Part shown: positions 10,701 to 21,000 of the stretch, piece by piece
How positions within the stretch are numbered: position 1 is the first letter of the stretch
Layout: each line of letters begins with the position of its first letter
Assembly: GCA_016758965.1 (NCBI GenBank)
Contig: JAEPRB010000414.1
Coordinates: 1-23,974 of the forward strand
Length of the DNA: 23,974 bases
Direction: 5' to 3'
From: Circinella minor
Lineage: Eukaryota > Mucoromycota > Mucoromycetes > Mucorales > Lichtheimiaceae
Translations under genes and position numbers: made by a program
Notes under the pieces: model-generated
Databases searched by the model: none
Told to the model about the DNA's origin: nothing
Seen by the model: only the letters and a program-made list of their open reading frames with translations

Positions 10701-10977
10701 ATCATTAGCAGTCTCCAAGTCTTCTTGTTCAAGATTAGATTCTAAATAAAATAAGATAAAAGAAAGCATTTTTTTTTTTACTTGTCAAAACAAAATAATG
10801 AGAGTATTTACCAACGCTACTACTAGTTTCGCTCGTATCCAAAGTGGTCATTGTACTTTGTGTTTCAATTGTCATTGAATCTCTTCGACGTCTCAAGCGT
10901 TCCAAATAACATTGATGTTCATGTGTCTGCCACTTTGAATCATTAATGAACTCTCCACAGTCGTTACATTTACGCAT
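7702..10977 (-). pseudogene. Tnp2/CACTA-type transposase gene, seven exons, one nonsense codon
   Basis: Exons: 10977-10812, 10741-10332, 10215-9764, 9676-9319, 9239-8993, 8915-8666, 8611-7702. All six introns are GT-AG and 54-116 bp long. The exons total 2793 nt, exactly 931 codons including the stop, with one in-frame TGA at 9352-9354 (codon 451). Features: N-terminal Cys2-His-Cys finger (C4, C7, H19, C23); Ser/Asp-rich acidic region to about 140; zinc-ribbon-like YDICENGC and CPDC (213-232); FSDGFNIFKRRS (candidate catalytic Asp near 316); GPQKPKDINNML; GGDIIGLGDIIGHSHSSYFGCRLC; IDELHMLGHN (Asp near 487); C-terminal YGPLR, SARPNERLNG. This order matches Tnp2/Plavaka-like transposases of the CACTA superfamily; the subfamily is inferred. 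Except for the TGA it appears intact. Splice sites were chosen by eye to keep frame. Confidence 0.8.
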
Positions 10978-11533
10978 TTTGATAGACAGTTTTTTTTTGT
11001 AAAGCAGTAAAGAGTTCTTTTTTTTAGCAGTAAAGAGTATTCTGATTGACACGAAAATTCGCGTATAAATAAACACCGCTACTATGAACCTTTTTTTTCT
11101 TATCCCTTCCAACTTTTTTTACGTTATCTTTATTGTTTAATTTCACAACTCCATTTTTTTAATTGATTGACTAACACTTTTCTTTGCATCGAACACTTTG
11201 AACTTGATCTTTTCAGTTGGGTCTCTTTTGATTAACATTTGAACTATTTTAAGCGGTTTGATATTGAGTACTCTACTTTTAACACTTGAATTGTCACCCT
11301 TAAACAGATTAATTTGAATTTTATTTTTGTTTCAAAAAAAACAAAACTCGATCTCTATTTCTATTTCAAGCAGTTGATCTGGATCACAATTCTTTATTCT
11401 TTGTTCATTGATCTTTATTTGATTTGGAAAAAGATCTAAAGAGTATTGATACCTCTTTTTTTTTCCAAATAGGTTTTTTTAATAGTTACACTGATTTTTA
11501 TGATTGCTTTATATATATTTATATATATAATAG
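10978..11533. promoter_or_regulatory. Shared intergenic region of divergent gene pair
   Basis: The 556 bp between the two start codons must hold both promoters. It is T-rich on the plus strand with long T tracts. TATAAATA is at 11064-11071 and a TATATATATTTATATATA-like run ends just before the plus-strand ATG at 11534. No coding region is supported. Confidence 0.5.
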
Positions 11534-12442
11534 ATGCCACCCAAAGGTTCTTCACGAACCTCAACTACTTTGGCTGTCATGAATGCTAACCACGAAGCAA
11601 TACTTTCATCAATTGAAATGTTGTCAACAAAACTAACAAAAGAGTCGAAAAACCTACATGAATATCTCTATAATATTGAAGAAAGAATTGGACTATTGGA
11701 TATGGAAATTAAAAACTTGAACCAATTGAAAGACATACCCTCAGTTCAAGATGTAGAAAGATTGGATGAAGGGAATACTATCGACTGGATCATGCATCCA
11801 CAAAACGAGGATGGTAAAGATGATGTCTTGAATGATGAAAGCGTGATTAACTTTATCCATGACTACAGTGAGCTTTATGATGAAAAAAAAGAACGTAAAT
11901 TGAAGCAAGATATTCTCAAAATTGTTCGATGGACATGTAATGATATTGAAGAAACTATTGTACACGGCGATAAAAACAAAAAATTACCTACATGGAAAAG
12001 GCTTTCATCCGATAATAAGAAACTTATGTTAAATTCGGTGACTGAAGAAGCGCAAAAGAAAGGATTGCCATGTCACAGATGTCAAGGGAATTGGTTTGTT
12101 CATCACTTAGTTTATAATTGTTGGCATAACAAGGCCAAGTACCGAAACAAGAAGATCAAGCAAAAAACGACAAGCAGGTACATATGAACTTTCTTATCGA
12201 ATTTAAATTATATGTTACTTAATCTAATGGTTATATATCCAAAGCAATACGGAAAATAGTAATAACATTCGTGGTTCGAAGGTTCAGTATAAAAAAAAAT
12301 AGTGGAGATATTTTATGTGTTTTTTATACTCAATGATAAAATCTTTCATTTTACTAGAAACAAAAAAAGAACAAAAAGAACAAAAAGTCAAAGAATACAG
12401 AAGCTTAAAACAGGTAAACTATTGAGAAGTAGATGTCATTGA
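11534..12442 (+). CDS. Divergent 242-aa coiled-coil/basic protein, unrecognised
   Basis: Exon 1 is 11534-12177 and exon 2 is 12358-12442, with a GTACAT donor and a TTTACTAG acceptor; joined length is 729 nt. Without splicing the frame ends at 12187 (217 aa). Residues about 15-75 form a probable coiled coil, the middle is acidic, and residues 180-198 hold a Cys/His cluster (C180, C183, H190, H191, C196, H198) that could bind zinc. The tail is strongly basic, in exon 2 especially (KKRTKRTK), like a nuclear or DNA-binding tail. It is the only plus-strand gene here and lies head-to-head with the Tnp2 gene. En/Spm-type elements carry a second DNA-binding protein beside the transposase, so an accessory role is plausible, but I recognise no family. 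It could instead be a host gene. Confidence 0.6.
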
Positions 12443-12939
12443 ATATAAAAAAACCACTAATGTGATTATTATCAATAGGAATTTGGACTATATTGAGCAC
12501 TTTATCATGAACAAAGCACATTACATTATTACTCTTCTCAATAGTTTTGCATATTTTACAAACGATATTTGTTATTATCTTTTTATATTTTAAAATTGAT
12601 ATTGCTCCATCCATATTGTATCAATTCTATATTACAATTCAAAATTAGTTTTATTTTATAATGAATTATAAAAAAAGGCTGCATAATAAAATTGTTTTAT
12701 ATATTATTATGATAAATAGAGGATAGTATAGGTTGGTGATTAGTAGACGTATATATATAATAAAATCAGAGTGAAAAAAAAATGGAGTAAATTTGGTGAA
12801 AAAAGTGGGGAAATAACGAGGAAATAAAGGAAATACTGGTAAAACTATTGGTTAGAAATCAGTTACATAAGGTTATGAAATGATGTAAAACAGGGTAAAA
12901 AAAATTTTGTTAAAATGTTGCGATTACCCCACCATGACC
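12443..12939. other. Gene-free stretch
   Basis: No supported gene. A 69-codon frame on the minus strand (12405-12614) with a CKIC motif overlaps exon 2 of the plus-strand gene and is not called. From 12775 the sequence becomes rich in GGTAAA and GGTTA phrases resembling 7128-7500. Confidence 0.4.
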
Positions 12940-12966
12940 GGTTAAAAAAATCCACTTTTTTTAACC
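12940..12966. repeat. Perfect inverted repeat at the pogo transposase break
   Basis: GGTTAAAAAAA (12940-12950), loop TCCAC, TTTTTTTAACC (12956-12966). It lies exactly where the pogo transposase stops resembling its family, so it probably marks the junction with other repeat DNA. Confidence 0.7.
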
Positions 12967-13724
12967 CATTTTATCCCAATAACTTCCCGCAGTGGCTTAT
13001 GTGTTCCATCAGCATTACATGCCAAAGCAATTGTAATTCTCGTCTTGTCATCTTTTTGTCCTGATAAAGGTGCCTTGGATATTGTTCGACGTGGTACTTG
13101 GGCATAAAAGAGAGCGGTTTCATCAAAGTTATAGATATTTGACAATCCATACTCATTTATTTTACTTTTTATTTTAGAAATCTGCATCTGTACATCTTGG
13201 TTATTTAATACCACCGATCTAGCTTCACCATGCATAACCCTTGACTTAAAATTGAAGCGTTTTTCGAAGTTAGACATCCAACCATCTGAAAATTCAAAAT
13301 CAGTAATCTTGAGAGCCTTTCCAATGGCTATTGCTTGATCACGGAGTGATTCACGACTAACAGGTGCACCTTCACTTTCCATTTCATCCACAAACCTAGC
13401 AAGAGCTTTTTCCATATCTGGGTGTGCACATGGTCGTTTTCTCTTGCCATCAAGCTCTTCATCAGTCATAGCTAAAAAGGCATCCTTTTTGCTAAGGATC
13501 TCAGAAATAGTAGACTGAGCAGGAGGAGCCTTGAGATTCCATTTTTCCTTCGCCCATTGTGCTAGTCCAACTTGTTGTTTACCAGTTTGCATGGATTTAT
13601 AAACAATGGAGAGTTTTTGACGCTTAGTAAGAGATTGGCGAGTTTTTTTTTCTTGTGGACCATCAGCATTAATGATACGTGATGATCCAGTTGCAATTCG
13701 ATCAGAAGTAATAAGGCGAGACAT
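12942..13724 (-). pseudogene. pogo/Tigger-like transposase, C-terminally truncated
   Basis: The frame from ATG 13724 encodes 260 residues. Residues about 30-85 (KRQKLSIVYKSM, QSTISEILSKKDAF) form a CENP-B-type N-terminal helix-turn-helix; 95-170 (MEKALARFVDEMES, GWMSNFEKRFNF) form the second CENP-B-like DNA-binding domain; NFDETALFYAQVPRRTIS contains the first DDE-superfamily Asp (about residue 201), followed by KTRITIALACNADGTHK. Homology then ends and the last dozen residues come from the inverted repeat at 12940-12966. Family members are roughly 450-550 aa, so the second and third catalytic acids are missing. The gene begins 790 bp inside the element end at 14514. No internal stop interrupts what remains. 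Confidence 0.85.
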
Positions 13725-14351
13725 ATTATTATATCAATAGAAATTAATAAAAAAAAGAGACAGTGATAAGTCAACGAGACCTAAAGAACAATAATTGAAC
13801 TGAAGCTTATTAAAATAAAATGTTATTACTATTTATATTAAATTCTAATCAATGGCTAGGTATATTAATATGCATGTATGAAACACTAATAGTCTTCCGA
13901 TTTGCTCATGATGATGAATAATCACAATGAGATATGTGCACATTATATCCTATACGTTTTGCCCTTAATAAAATGATATATCAATGCAGCTATCAAATAG
14001 TATCATTAAAGAAGGCGGACTTCTTTAATATTGAGAGTCATTGAAACATTCTGCATTGAAACATATTACGAAATACAAAATGTCAGTGACACATATTTGA
14101 TGTATGCTGTATTTTAAATATATAATTTTAAATGACTGTATTTATGAAGCCATTGTGTGTTGGATACAACACATATTTAATGGAAAAAAAATTGTATAAA
14201 GAAAAATAAAGAATGGGTTTATCATTCTTATGCTGTTTTATTGCTTATTTCTAGTAAAAACGACCTAATATTCTACCGCTTTCCATCCTTCTTTTGTAAG
14301 ATAGGATAAATAATTTTTTTCTTAATAAAATTGATATAATGTTCTATAACT

Positions 14352-14440
14352 GTCTTTTTTTACAAGACATATAGATACAAATAAGGCCAAGTACATATGG
14401 ATGACATTTTATCCAACCATTATAACTCAGATCAAGAATT
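14352..14440 (-). repeat. Inverted partner of 23150-23233
   Basis: The reverse complement of this 89-nt segment matches 23150-23233 apart from a few indels and substitutions. It is subterminal DNA of the pogo family, and it shows the uninterrupted sequence into which the Ty3 element at 17769 inserted. Confidence 0.88.
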
Positions 14441-14516
14441 CGATATAACGATAATTCGATATAACGATACACTTTTGGTCTGACGGGGTGTATCGTTATA
14501 TCGAGCGGTGACTGTA

Positions 14517-15649
14517 CTTTTTCTATAGGTACTGTTTCATTCTAGTTTGAATTTTTATACATCCCAACATCCAACAATAACATCACCTAATATAATGGTG
14601 CTTATCCCAATTACCTCCATTCGATATTCGAAATATAAATTATATATAACAACAACAACAACTTAGTAAAAAACAAAGAAGAAACCCATTATAGTGCTCA
14701 AGTTGTCGTTCAGACATTTACCTTGGTAGAAGATGTGATACTTATTTCTTTTTTTTTTGGTTACCCATACACATGATACCACACTCAAATTACAATGCAA
14801 ATGTTGGATTATAGCTGTAGTTATGGTATTATCGTTGAGATGCAACCAATCAGAAAAAATGGAAAACAAACATAATATATGTAGGTATATGCAGTCTTTC
14901 AAATTTATAGAAAAGAAAGAAATGGAATTACAGAATGTGAAAAAAGAAATAAAGAAGCTAAAATGAAATGTATAAAGCTAAATAAGGAAGGGTAATCTTT
15001 AATTATAGATAAAGCCTTTAAATGGTAGATCTTGTAAAAGTTATAGATTAAAAATAATATGAAAATTGATATATCCTTTAGATATATATCCTTAATTGTT
15101 ATATATATATAGAAAAAGAAGAAAAAAAAAGTTATATCTTTTTATTGATAATTATTTATAAGAAAAATTAATTTATTAATTTTAGGATGAAACTTTTAAG
15201 GATTTATATTTTTATGAGAATCGATCATTAACAATATGATCATCACCTATCCACCAATTCCATCTTCGATTAAAAGAATAATATCTAAATTTATCAAGTT
15301 CAAGCCACTTTAATGATAGGGGTTTCTAACTTATAATAACTTTATTGGTTTAGTGATAAGATGAATAAAGTTCTGATCGGGTAAATTATTAGATAATATA
15401 TGTACATGTTATACTAATACACTATGATCATACTAATTTCCACTATATCCACCAAATACGCCAATATATTAATAAATTATGACTGATCCTCTATGTTATA
15501 AATTAAAAAAGATAATAATAAATAATAATGATGAAACATTTAAATGTTATTTATTTTAAATGATAAAACTTTTATTGAATAAACTTTAATAGAATAAAAA
15601 GTTAAATCTTTTATTGATTGAAAATACCCGGATTGGTAATGAGGACTCT
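14517..15649. other. Gene-free AT-rich stretch
   Basis: I see no supported gene or element. It includes a short CAA-repeat at 14650-14662 and AT-rich low-complexity DNA; two short overlapping frames near 14660-14966 look like noise. Confidence 0.5.
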
Positions 15650-15710
15650 AAGTTACAGTAGTAACTTGCTCTATCCCTCAATGTGTAAGTCATCCCCCTC
15701 GATGACTTAC
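15650..15710. other. Two adjacent hairpins, possible structured RNA or element end
   Basis: AAGTTAC/GTAACTT (15650-15656 with 15661-15667, 4-nt loop) is followed by GTAAGTCAT/ATGACTTAC (15685-15693 with 15702-15710, 8-nt C-rich loop). Both stems are perfect and the surrounding 15630-15725 is more GC-rich than its neighbourhood. No known RNA family was recognised. Confidence 0.4.
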
Positions 15711-15946
15711 GCAGTGACTCTTTATGGTTCTCTTTTAGAGAAAGGTTCTCAAATTGCGATAAAAAATCTATGATTTTTGTCTTCGAATAATTTGATTGTG
15801 TATCCTTTTACAGATAATTCTTTAAATGATTTATAAATAAGGATTGTTCTTCAAGGTGAGCAGAGGTGCTTTTCTTGATGACGGCTACAGTAACTTGTGT
15901 TCAAGCATAGTAAATTTACAAATATCATCTGGTATACTGTATAGAA

Positions 15947-16582
15947 TTATTTTTTCTTTTTGAGCTCATAATAGGTTGACTTGAGACTATTATTGTTTCT
16001 GTACATAATTTTGTAATATCCTTGTTTTTTGTCTTCTGAAACACATTCAGCCCAACTAATTCTTTTGTGCGTTTTCAGCCAATCTTCAACAAACTCATCA
16101 ATAAATTGCATATCTGATTTTACTCGTTCCGGCTCAGCTTCCCATAACACTTGAATTGGCTCTCTTCTAGTACTTGCTTTCACTCCTTCTGGCAATTCTG
16201 GTGGCTCAGGCATTGATGTATCTTGCAGGGATTGACTTTTATATTTTTGAGAGCATGTTTCGGAGTACAATACTCCAGCACTTGCATACACACGGGCTCC
16301 TTTATTATCTTCATCTAACGCATCTAAAATTCGTTTGAATTGATTTCTCGTTTCTATACAAACATCGACTAAAATATCTACAGTCTCCTGATGCTGAGGA
16401 ACTTGGTTATTTAATGCCTCCTTAGCAATGGAATATAAAAGTTTAACTGTAGGATTATGTTTGAATTTAAGGCTCTGTAAAGAACATGCTTGCTTTTGGA
16501 ATACATATTCCAATGCAACCAATGGGTGTAGTTCTTTATTTGGGTCATTGAGCTCGGGTTGAATTGTTATTGGTATAAGCAT
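15947..16582 (-). CDS. Unrecognised 211-aa protein
   Basis: An uninterrupted frame from ATG 16582 to TAA. Residues 1-100 look helical and globular, 110-145 are Pro/Glu-rich linker, and 150-211 form a charged domain (FVEDWLKTHKRISWAE, YYKIMYRNNNSLKSTYYE) ending in a Lys tail. The absence of low complexity and the length of open frame in AT-rich DNA argue for a real coding sequence. I recognise no family. No introns or partner genes are evident; it may be an exon of a longer gene or a transposon gene, since it sits between two pogo-like copies. Confidence 0.5.
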   Translation of the reverse strand: MLIPITIQPELNDPNKELHPLVALEYVFQKQACSLQSLKFKHNPTVKLLYSIAKEALNNQVPQHQETVDILVDVCIETRNQFKRILDALDEDNKGARVYASAGVLYSETCSQKYKSQSLQDTSMPEPPELPEGVKASTRREPIQVLWEAEPERVKSDMQFIDEFVEDWLKTHKRISWAECVSEDKKQGYYKIMYRNNNSLKSTYYELKKKK

Positions 16583-17287
16583 AGATTACCCCCTCCCTTC
16601 TTTCACCATCATCATCATCATATCTCTTTTTTCCTGATCATTAAAAAAGGGAAAAAATGTTGCGTATTAAAATTTGTCATGCTAATTATATTTTTCTTCA
16701 CAATAAAATGTATAAACCTCTCGTTTCTCATATGTATGGTGTATTCAATATCCTAATATATTGAAGTATACTACCCAAAGAAAGAACGATATACAGCGTA
16801 ACCCTGTTGATTTCTCTGTTAACTTATCTTCATTAATTTCACAGACATAATGAAGTTTTCACATTCTCATCTACTTCACTTTCAATGTAAGTAGGAGGGT
16901 TGAAACCTTAACAGGAACAATATCATATGCACATTTATAAAATTATATTATACATTGATTTTATTGTATTGGTATTCTTTAAGAATAATTGTATTCAGAT
17001 CAGCATTTTTTAGTCTAAGAAATTTATATGTCCGCAAACAATTTATTTTGCATAAAAAGATGCAGCTCTGGCGCATATTAGGAATTTGAGTTCTTGAAGA
17101 TCTTTATTTTAATGGAGCTAATACTGCTTGATTCGTATATCCACCATTAAATTATGGTTCTAGTGTATTCATTCCATGCTTTTGACATGAAATATTAATT
17201 GATTCCATTGGTCATGGACCATAGTGTCCCTGATGACTTCGTTTATAGTATATCTGTTTTTCATACTAGCCCAGAAAATAAACTACC
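16583..17287. other. Gene-free stretch
   Basis: No supported gene or element; AT-rich DNA up to the TA dinucleotide (17288-17289) that borders the next pogo-like copy. Confidence 0.5.
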
Positions 17288-17343
17288 TACTGTCACCACT
17301 TGCTATAACGATACACCCCGTCAGACCCAAAGTGTATCGTTAT

Positions 17344-17755
17344 TGAGATAAATACGAGTAGTAAAATAGAAAGATGGGACTAAAGTAAATATAGTTGAGA
17401 ATCTGTTTATTCCTGAAATAAAATAACTACTCTTTTATATCTTTTCTAAATTATGTAACTATCTTATTTTATCCGATCATGGCTAAACTATGTTTTATAC
17501 GAATGGATGAGAGGACCTATTATATTTGTTCTATTATAAATATTAATTCTAGATCATTCTCTGAAACCGTTTATGACAGTTATTATTAATCTCATTCTTT
17601 CTTTGATGTTCCTTTATTATCCGGATTAATAACAAGAACGAATCAAAATAAATAATAGTGTTTAATTGGTTATATCTTTTATCCTTGACGGAATGATGTT
17701 TACCGATTATTCATGAATGGATGGAATATATGTGTTATTATGGTGGTTCACCACA
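17344..17755. mobile_element. Solo LTR, same family as 1296-1708
   Basis: 412 bp starting TG and ending CA, flanked by perfect 5-bp duplications GTTAT (17339-17343 and 17756-17760). It aligns end to end with 1296-1708 with five transitions and one 1-bp deletion (in the GATGTTT-ACCG stretch). No internal element sequence remains, so it arose by LTR-LTR recombination. Confidence 0.93.
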
Positions 17756-17768
17756 GTTATATCGAATT

Positions 17769-18041
17769 TGACCCGTAATAAATATAAATTCACTTAAAAT
17801 GACCTTTATTTGATATGTTAGACAAAATAATGGATAGGGTTAAAATAGTAAAAATACTCACCAGTATTACGAACTGGTCAAACTTATAATAAGAATTGAA
17901 AATATAAAATAAAGAAAAAGGGTAATGATATAATGATTTATAGCTAAGTTACATTTATAGAGAAATGGAATTGTTTGGTATAACAGTTTATTGCTGTTCT
18001 GGTTAAAAATATAAATATAAATATTATTCCTTTACACTTCA
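17769..18041 (-). repeat. 3' LTR of the Ty3 element
   Basis: 273 bp, TG...CA, pairs with 22877-23149. The pol reading frame runs 8 nt into it and stops at 18032-18034. Confidence 0.95.
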
Positions 18042-21000
18042 TTATCCCCCATAGTACTTGTGACCATCTCGATTGTCATAGGTTTATGACGTTCGTAGTA
18101 TGGACGCAGTGTATCTTGATTTATTCTTCTTTTTAGAAGTCGACCGGATTCATTGGCAAGTTGGTATGTATGATTTGCAAATGCAGCAATAACTAAACAT
18201 TTTTGTGGAGAATATTTATAATCCATCTTCTTTCTGCGATCATGACTAACACATAAGACATATGTTCCAGGGGTAAACGTGGCTTGAAAGTCTTGTACAT
18301 TATCGTTTTTTGGATTATTAATTAATTCATCAAAAGAAACATTCACGTTTGAAAGTTTACATAAACGTTTATACCCTAAGGTAGAACCAAATGTAGCTAG
18401 AATATCTTTTCCATTATCACCTGGAGCTTGACCATACATGAGTTCAAACAGTGTTATTTTTAACGTTTCATGAGTTTTGGTATGATAAGTGTATAGTGCA
18501 GCAGGTAATAATGTTTCCCAATCATCAGGATACTGATCGATTAATTTATGTAAAACTTGAACTATCGTATGTCCCATTTTCTCATTTTTTCCATTTGTCA
18601 TCGGATGCTTTGGGGCTATATAATGATGTTGTACTTGTAATTTCTTCAAAAAAAATTCTACTCCTTGAGTAATAAAATTCGGACCATTGTCTGTAAGTAG
18701 GTATGTACTTGTACTATAGTTTGTAAATAGATGTTCATATAGAAAATCTGCAACCGTTTGTGCATCTGCTTTTTCAGTTGCAATTGCAACAGGCCAGCAA
18801 GAGAAATGCCCTACTGCAATTCATATATGCATTTTACCAGTTCATGATACCGGAGTTATTGGACCAACATAATCGATGGAGAATTGTTCAAATAGATTTG
18901 TTACTGGGACTTTTCCTGGTGCATATTTTCTTGGTAAATTCGAAAATACTTGGTAATGATGGCAGGTTTTGATAAAATTATACATGTCCTTGTATGCTTC
19001 AGGCCACCAATACGAATAAAATAAACGTGCCCATGTTGCATGTATACCAAAGTGACCATGACCATCATGAACCATTTGTAATATTTCTTCACATTCATTA
19101 ATGTGAGGTATTTTTACTTGTCTATCACCAATTTTGCGATATAAATATTGATTTATAAGTTTAAATCTACTTGACATAATTTTGAGGGACTTGGAAATAA
19201 CTTGATTGAATGGATTTGTTAAATAGTTATAAATTTCTTGCAGATATGTTTCATACCATATTTCTAATATTAAAAAATTATGATCATAGAGATCTTCAAG
19301 ATCATCTTCACCACTTTGTTCATATGGCAATTCAGGTGGTGGGTATCTCGAAAGTGTGTCAGTGGCACCATTTAATTTTCTAGGAATATGATGTGTCTTA
19401 AATTTAAATTCTTGATAGGCTAATACCCAGCGTTGGAGACGCATACTAGTGGTATTGTCAACACCTTTTGCAAAAAGATAACGTACCGCTGAGTTATCTG
19501 TCCATACAGTATATACTTTATCAAGCAAATACTTTCGCAGTTTTCGTAACGCATATACAATCACCAATAATTCTTTTTCTACTGTAGCATATCGTACTTC
19601 TGCAGGTTGCAACTTTCTTGAAATAAAACAAATTGTTCTTAAGTCACCGGCATCTTGTACTTGACACAAAACAGCTCCAATAGCGATATCAGAAGCATCA
19701 CAATAAAGATGATACTCCTTGTCCTTGTCTGGGAATGATAAAGTTATGCTTTTCATTAATTCTTCTTTGATTTCAATAAATGTTTTCTCTGCTGCTTCAT
19801 CCCAAATAAAAGGCTGGTTTTTCTTGGTAAGATTTACTAATTGAGCAGTTTTTAAAGCATAATCCTCTACATGACGACGTATAAAACCACAAAGACCCAA
19901 AAATGCCTGAACTGCTGTTGGGTTATTTGGTCTTGGATACTCCTTAGTTCTTAATATATGGTTCTTACTTGGATGAACCCCTTTTGTTGAAATAATGAAT
20001 CCTAGCACTTCGATGGATTCTTTCATAAATATAACTTTTTTTGAATTGATACGCATATTAACTTCTTCTAATCGGCTGAATACTTGTTGCAAATGATCCA
20101 GATGAGTTTCTAGATCAGGAGAATACACTGTGATATGGTCGATAAACGCTTCAACGAAATCACCTAAAAATGGTTGCATGGCCAAATATATACTTCTTGA
20201 GAAACAATGAGGTCCATTAACTACACCAAAAGGACAAACTTGATAACTATAATTTCCAAATGGTGTCGCCATTGTAAGTTTCGCCGACGTTTCTTCATCA
20301 CATTTTAATTGATTAAATCCTTTTAATAAATCAATACTTGTATAAATGGTTGTTCCCTTTTTTCCCAGGTTTTCAATTAATGAGGTGATATCCGGCAAGG
20401 GCCAGGTATCTCTTGATGTAAATTTATTTAATTCTTGAAACATTGTTACTAATTGCAATTCCTTTGTCTTTTTTCAAACATAGTGACATGGGAAGGACCA
20501 GCCACCTAGATGTGCATTTTCTTTATCATGCCTTGTTGGTACAATAATACCATTTTCCACCATTTCTTTTAATTCTTAATTAAGATGATCCAATTCAGCA
20601 TGAGACATATGTGGATTTGGACGATGATAAATAGGTTTTGCATCTCTAGTATTGACATGGAAGGCAACTAGATTTGTTTGCGCCAAATGTTTATATGATG
20701 TACCGAATATATGTTCATAAGATTTAATGAGAATTTCTAATTCTTCTTTAATGTCTTGATTTAAATCATTTCGCTGTTCCACCTTCTTTAGCAAGTTACC
20801 CAAACGATCGTCGACCTGGTCGTCTTGCCATAATTTTTCGTCTGATCTTTTATTTGCAGATATCATAACAAACATATCTTCTTTGTCTTTTTCGTTTTCT
20901 TGATCTTCTTCAGATATTTCAGAATCATTTTCATCTTCATTAGATGACATAGGCATATCTTTTTGTGGAATAGCAGTGTATTCGACTTCCAATAGTACCA

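Larger units (their letters stand above)
12942..14514 (-). mobile_element. pogo-like element, one end intact, 3' part missing
   Basis: The terminus on the minus strand reads CAGTCACCGCTCGATATAAC, ending at 14514 and followed by TA (14515-14516), the target dinucleotide of the Tc1/mariner superfamily. Subterminal copies of TCGATATAACGATA lie at 14440-14453 and 14456-14469, with an inverted copy at 14491-14504. The region 13725-14351 is a gene-free leader between terminus and transposase. The other terminus is not next to the truncated gene. The element matches the copy at 17290 in inverted orientation. Confidence 0.75.

Noticed and set aside
7392..12304. CACTA termini (CACTAG at 7392, TAGTG near 12300) for the Tnp2 element
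   Set aside because: Only the first five bases match, target duplications are absent, and the right motif lies inside the intron of the divergent gene.
12405..12614. 69-aa minus-strand ORF with a CKIC motif
   Set aside because: It overlaps exon 2 of the divergent gene, is short and AT-biased, and has no supporting context.
15650..15710. tRNA or 5S rRNA gene
   Set aside because: No cloverleaf, no A/B box sequences and no recognisable 5S core; only two separate hairpins.
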